Assembly: GCA_937923225.1 (NCBI GenBank) | Contig: CALAKR010000354.1 | Location: forward strand, 1 to 5,124 | Reading direction: 5' to 3' | Length of the DNA stretch: 5,124 nucleotides | Source: an uncultured Aquabacterium sp. | GTDB lineage: Bacteria; Pseudomonadota; Gammaproteobacteria; Burkholderiales; Burkholderiaceae_C | Shown: piece by piece, positions 4,602 to 5,124 of the stretch | Position numbering within the stretch: position 1 is the stretch's first letter | Layout of the letters: each line of letters starts with the position of its first letter | Translations under genes and position numbers: made by a program | The notes under the pieces: generated by a model | The model's input: only the letters and a program-made list of their open reading frames with translations | Told to the model about the DNA's origin: nothing | Databases searched by the model: none

Positions 4602-5124
4602 TCCCGGTACCAGGCCACAAAGCGGGCCACGCCTTCGCCGATGGGCACCACGGGATGCACACCGGTCCAGTCTTCCAGGCGGGCGGTGTCGGCATAGGTC
4701 GCCTCGACATCACCCGGCTGCATGGGCTGCAGGTCTTTCACGGCCTGTTGGCCCAGCGCCCCTTCGAGCGCGGCGATGAAATCCAGCAGGGCCACCGGCT
4801 CGCTGTGGCCGATGTTGAAGACGCGGTAAGGCGCCCATGAGGATGCCGCTGTCGGTGCGAGCCGGTCGAAGGTGTCATCGGGCTCAGGCACACGGTCCAG
4901 CGTAGCCACCACACCGGCCACGATGTCGTCGATGTAGGTGAAATCACGGCGCATCTGGCCATGGTTGAACACCTTGATCGCCTCACCCGCCAGGATGGCC
5001 CGCGCGAACAGCATCGGCGCCATGTCGGGCCGGCCCCAAGGGCCATACACCGTGAAGAAGCGCAGCCCTGTGGTCGGCAGGCCATACAGGTGGCTGTAGG
5101 TGTGCGCCATCAGCTCGTTGGCCT
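4586..5124 (-). CDS. UDP-glucuronate epimerase-like NAD-dependent epimerase (5' end beyond window)
   Basis: This is the C-terminal part, 178 complete codons, of an extended short-chain dehydrogenase/reductase-type sugar-nucleotide epimerase. Visible landmarks are ANELMAHTYSHLYGLPTTGL, then RFFTVYGPWGRPDM, the NHGQMRRDFTYIDDIV segment, RVFNIGHSEPVALLDFI and MQPGDVEATYAD. These match the UDP-glucuronate 4-epimerase group, which makes UDP-galacturonate for capsule, lipopolysaccharide or other surface glycans. The NAD-binding Rossmann motif and the catalytic Tyr-x-x-x-Lys would lie at or beyond the right edge, so activity cannot be judged. Family members run about 330-350 residues, so roughly half is present. 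The frame stays open to base 5124; the ATG at 5110 is internal, not a start. The gene converges with the kinase gene. A different UDP-sugar epimerase specificity remains possible. Confidence 0.9.
   Translation of the reverse strand, partial: ANELMAHTYSHLYGLPTTGLRFFTVYGPWGRPDMAPMLFARAILAGEAIKVFNHGQMRRDFTYIDDIVAGVVATLDRVPEPDDTFDRLAPTAASSWAPYRVFNIGHSEPVALLDFIAALEGALGQQAVKDLQPMQPGDVEATYADTARLEDWTGVHPVVPIGEGVARFVAWYRDYFRA

Overview
The window is about 5.1 kb of GC-rich, densely packed chromosomal DNA with strong G/C preference at third codon positions. The gene content and protein style (TrmL, a Spy/CpxP-like protein beside an OmpR-type two-component pair, a UDP-glucuronate epimerase) fit a betaproteobacterium, most likely order Burkholderiales. 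That placement is inferred from codon bias and protein resemblance, not from a marker gene. No rRNA, tRNA, CRISPR array, insertion sequence or phage gene is visible, and no stretch over 300 bases lacks a gene.

Layout from left to right. Bases 2-49 are probably the last codons of an upstream gene. The gap at 50-154 carries an excellent match to a sigma-54 promoter and leads into a GTG-started gene for a transglutaminase-like cysteine hydrolase (155-1012, +). It converges on trmL (1038-1508, -), a tRNA wobble-position 2'-O-methyltransferase. A GC-only-looped hairpin fills the 25-base gap between them. A 126-base divergent region (1509-1634) separates trmL from a secreted Spy/CpxP-like LTXXQ protein (1635-2249, +). 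This region contains a 25-base interrupted inverted repeat and two CTTTAC hexamers spaced 22 bases apart.

A 151-base gap follows, with a direct repeat and several potential hairpins. Then comes an OmpR/CpxR-class response regulator (2401-3114, +) whose stop codon overlaps the start of a HAMP-domain sensor histidine kinase (3111-4601, +). The kinase gene overlaps, tail to tail by 16 bases, the 3' end of a UDP-glucuronate epimerase-like gene (4586-5124, -), which runs off the right edge.

Functionally, 1635-4601 looks like one envelope-stress module: a periplasmic Spy/CpxP-like protein that may act as chaperone or signal modulator, with the regulator and kinase that probably control it. The transglutaminase-like gene, trmL and the epimerase look like independent neighbours. 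I see no clearly new biological system. The items most worth a second look are non-coding: the sigma-54-type promoter, the structured leader of the LTXXQ gene, and the structured gap between that gene and the response regulator.
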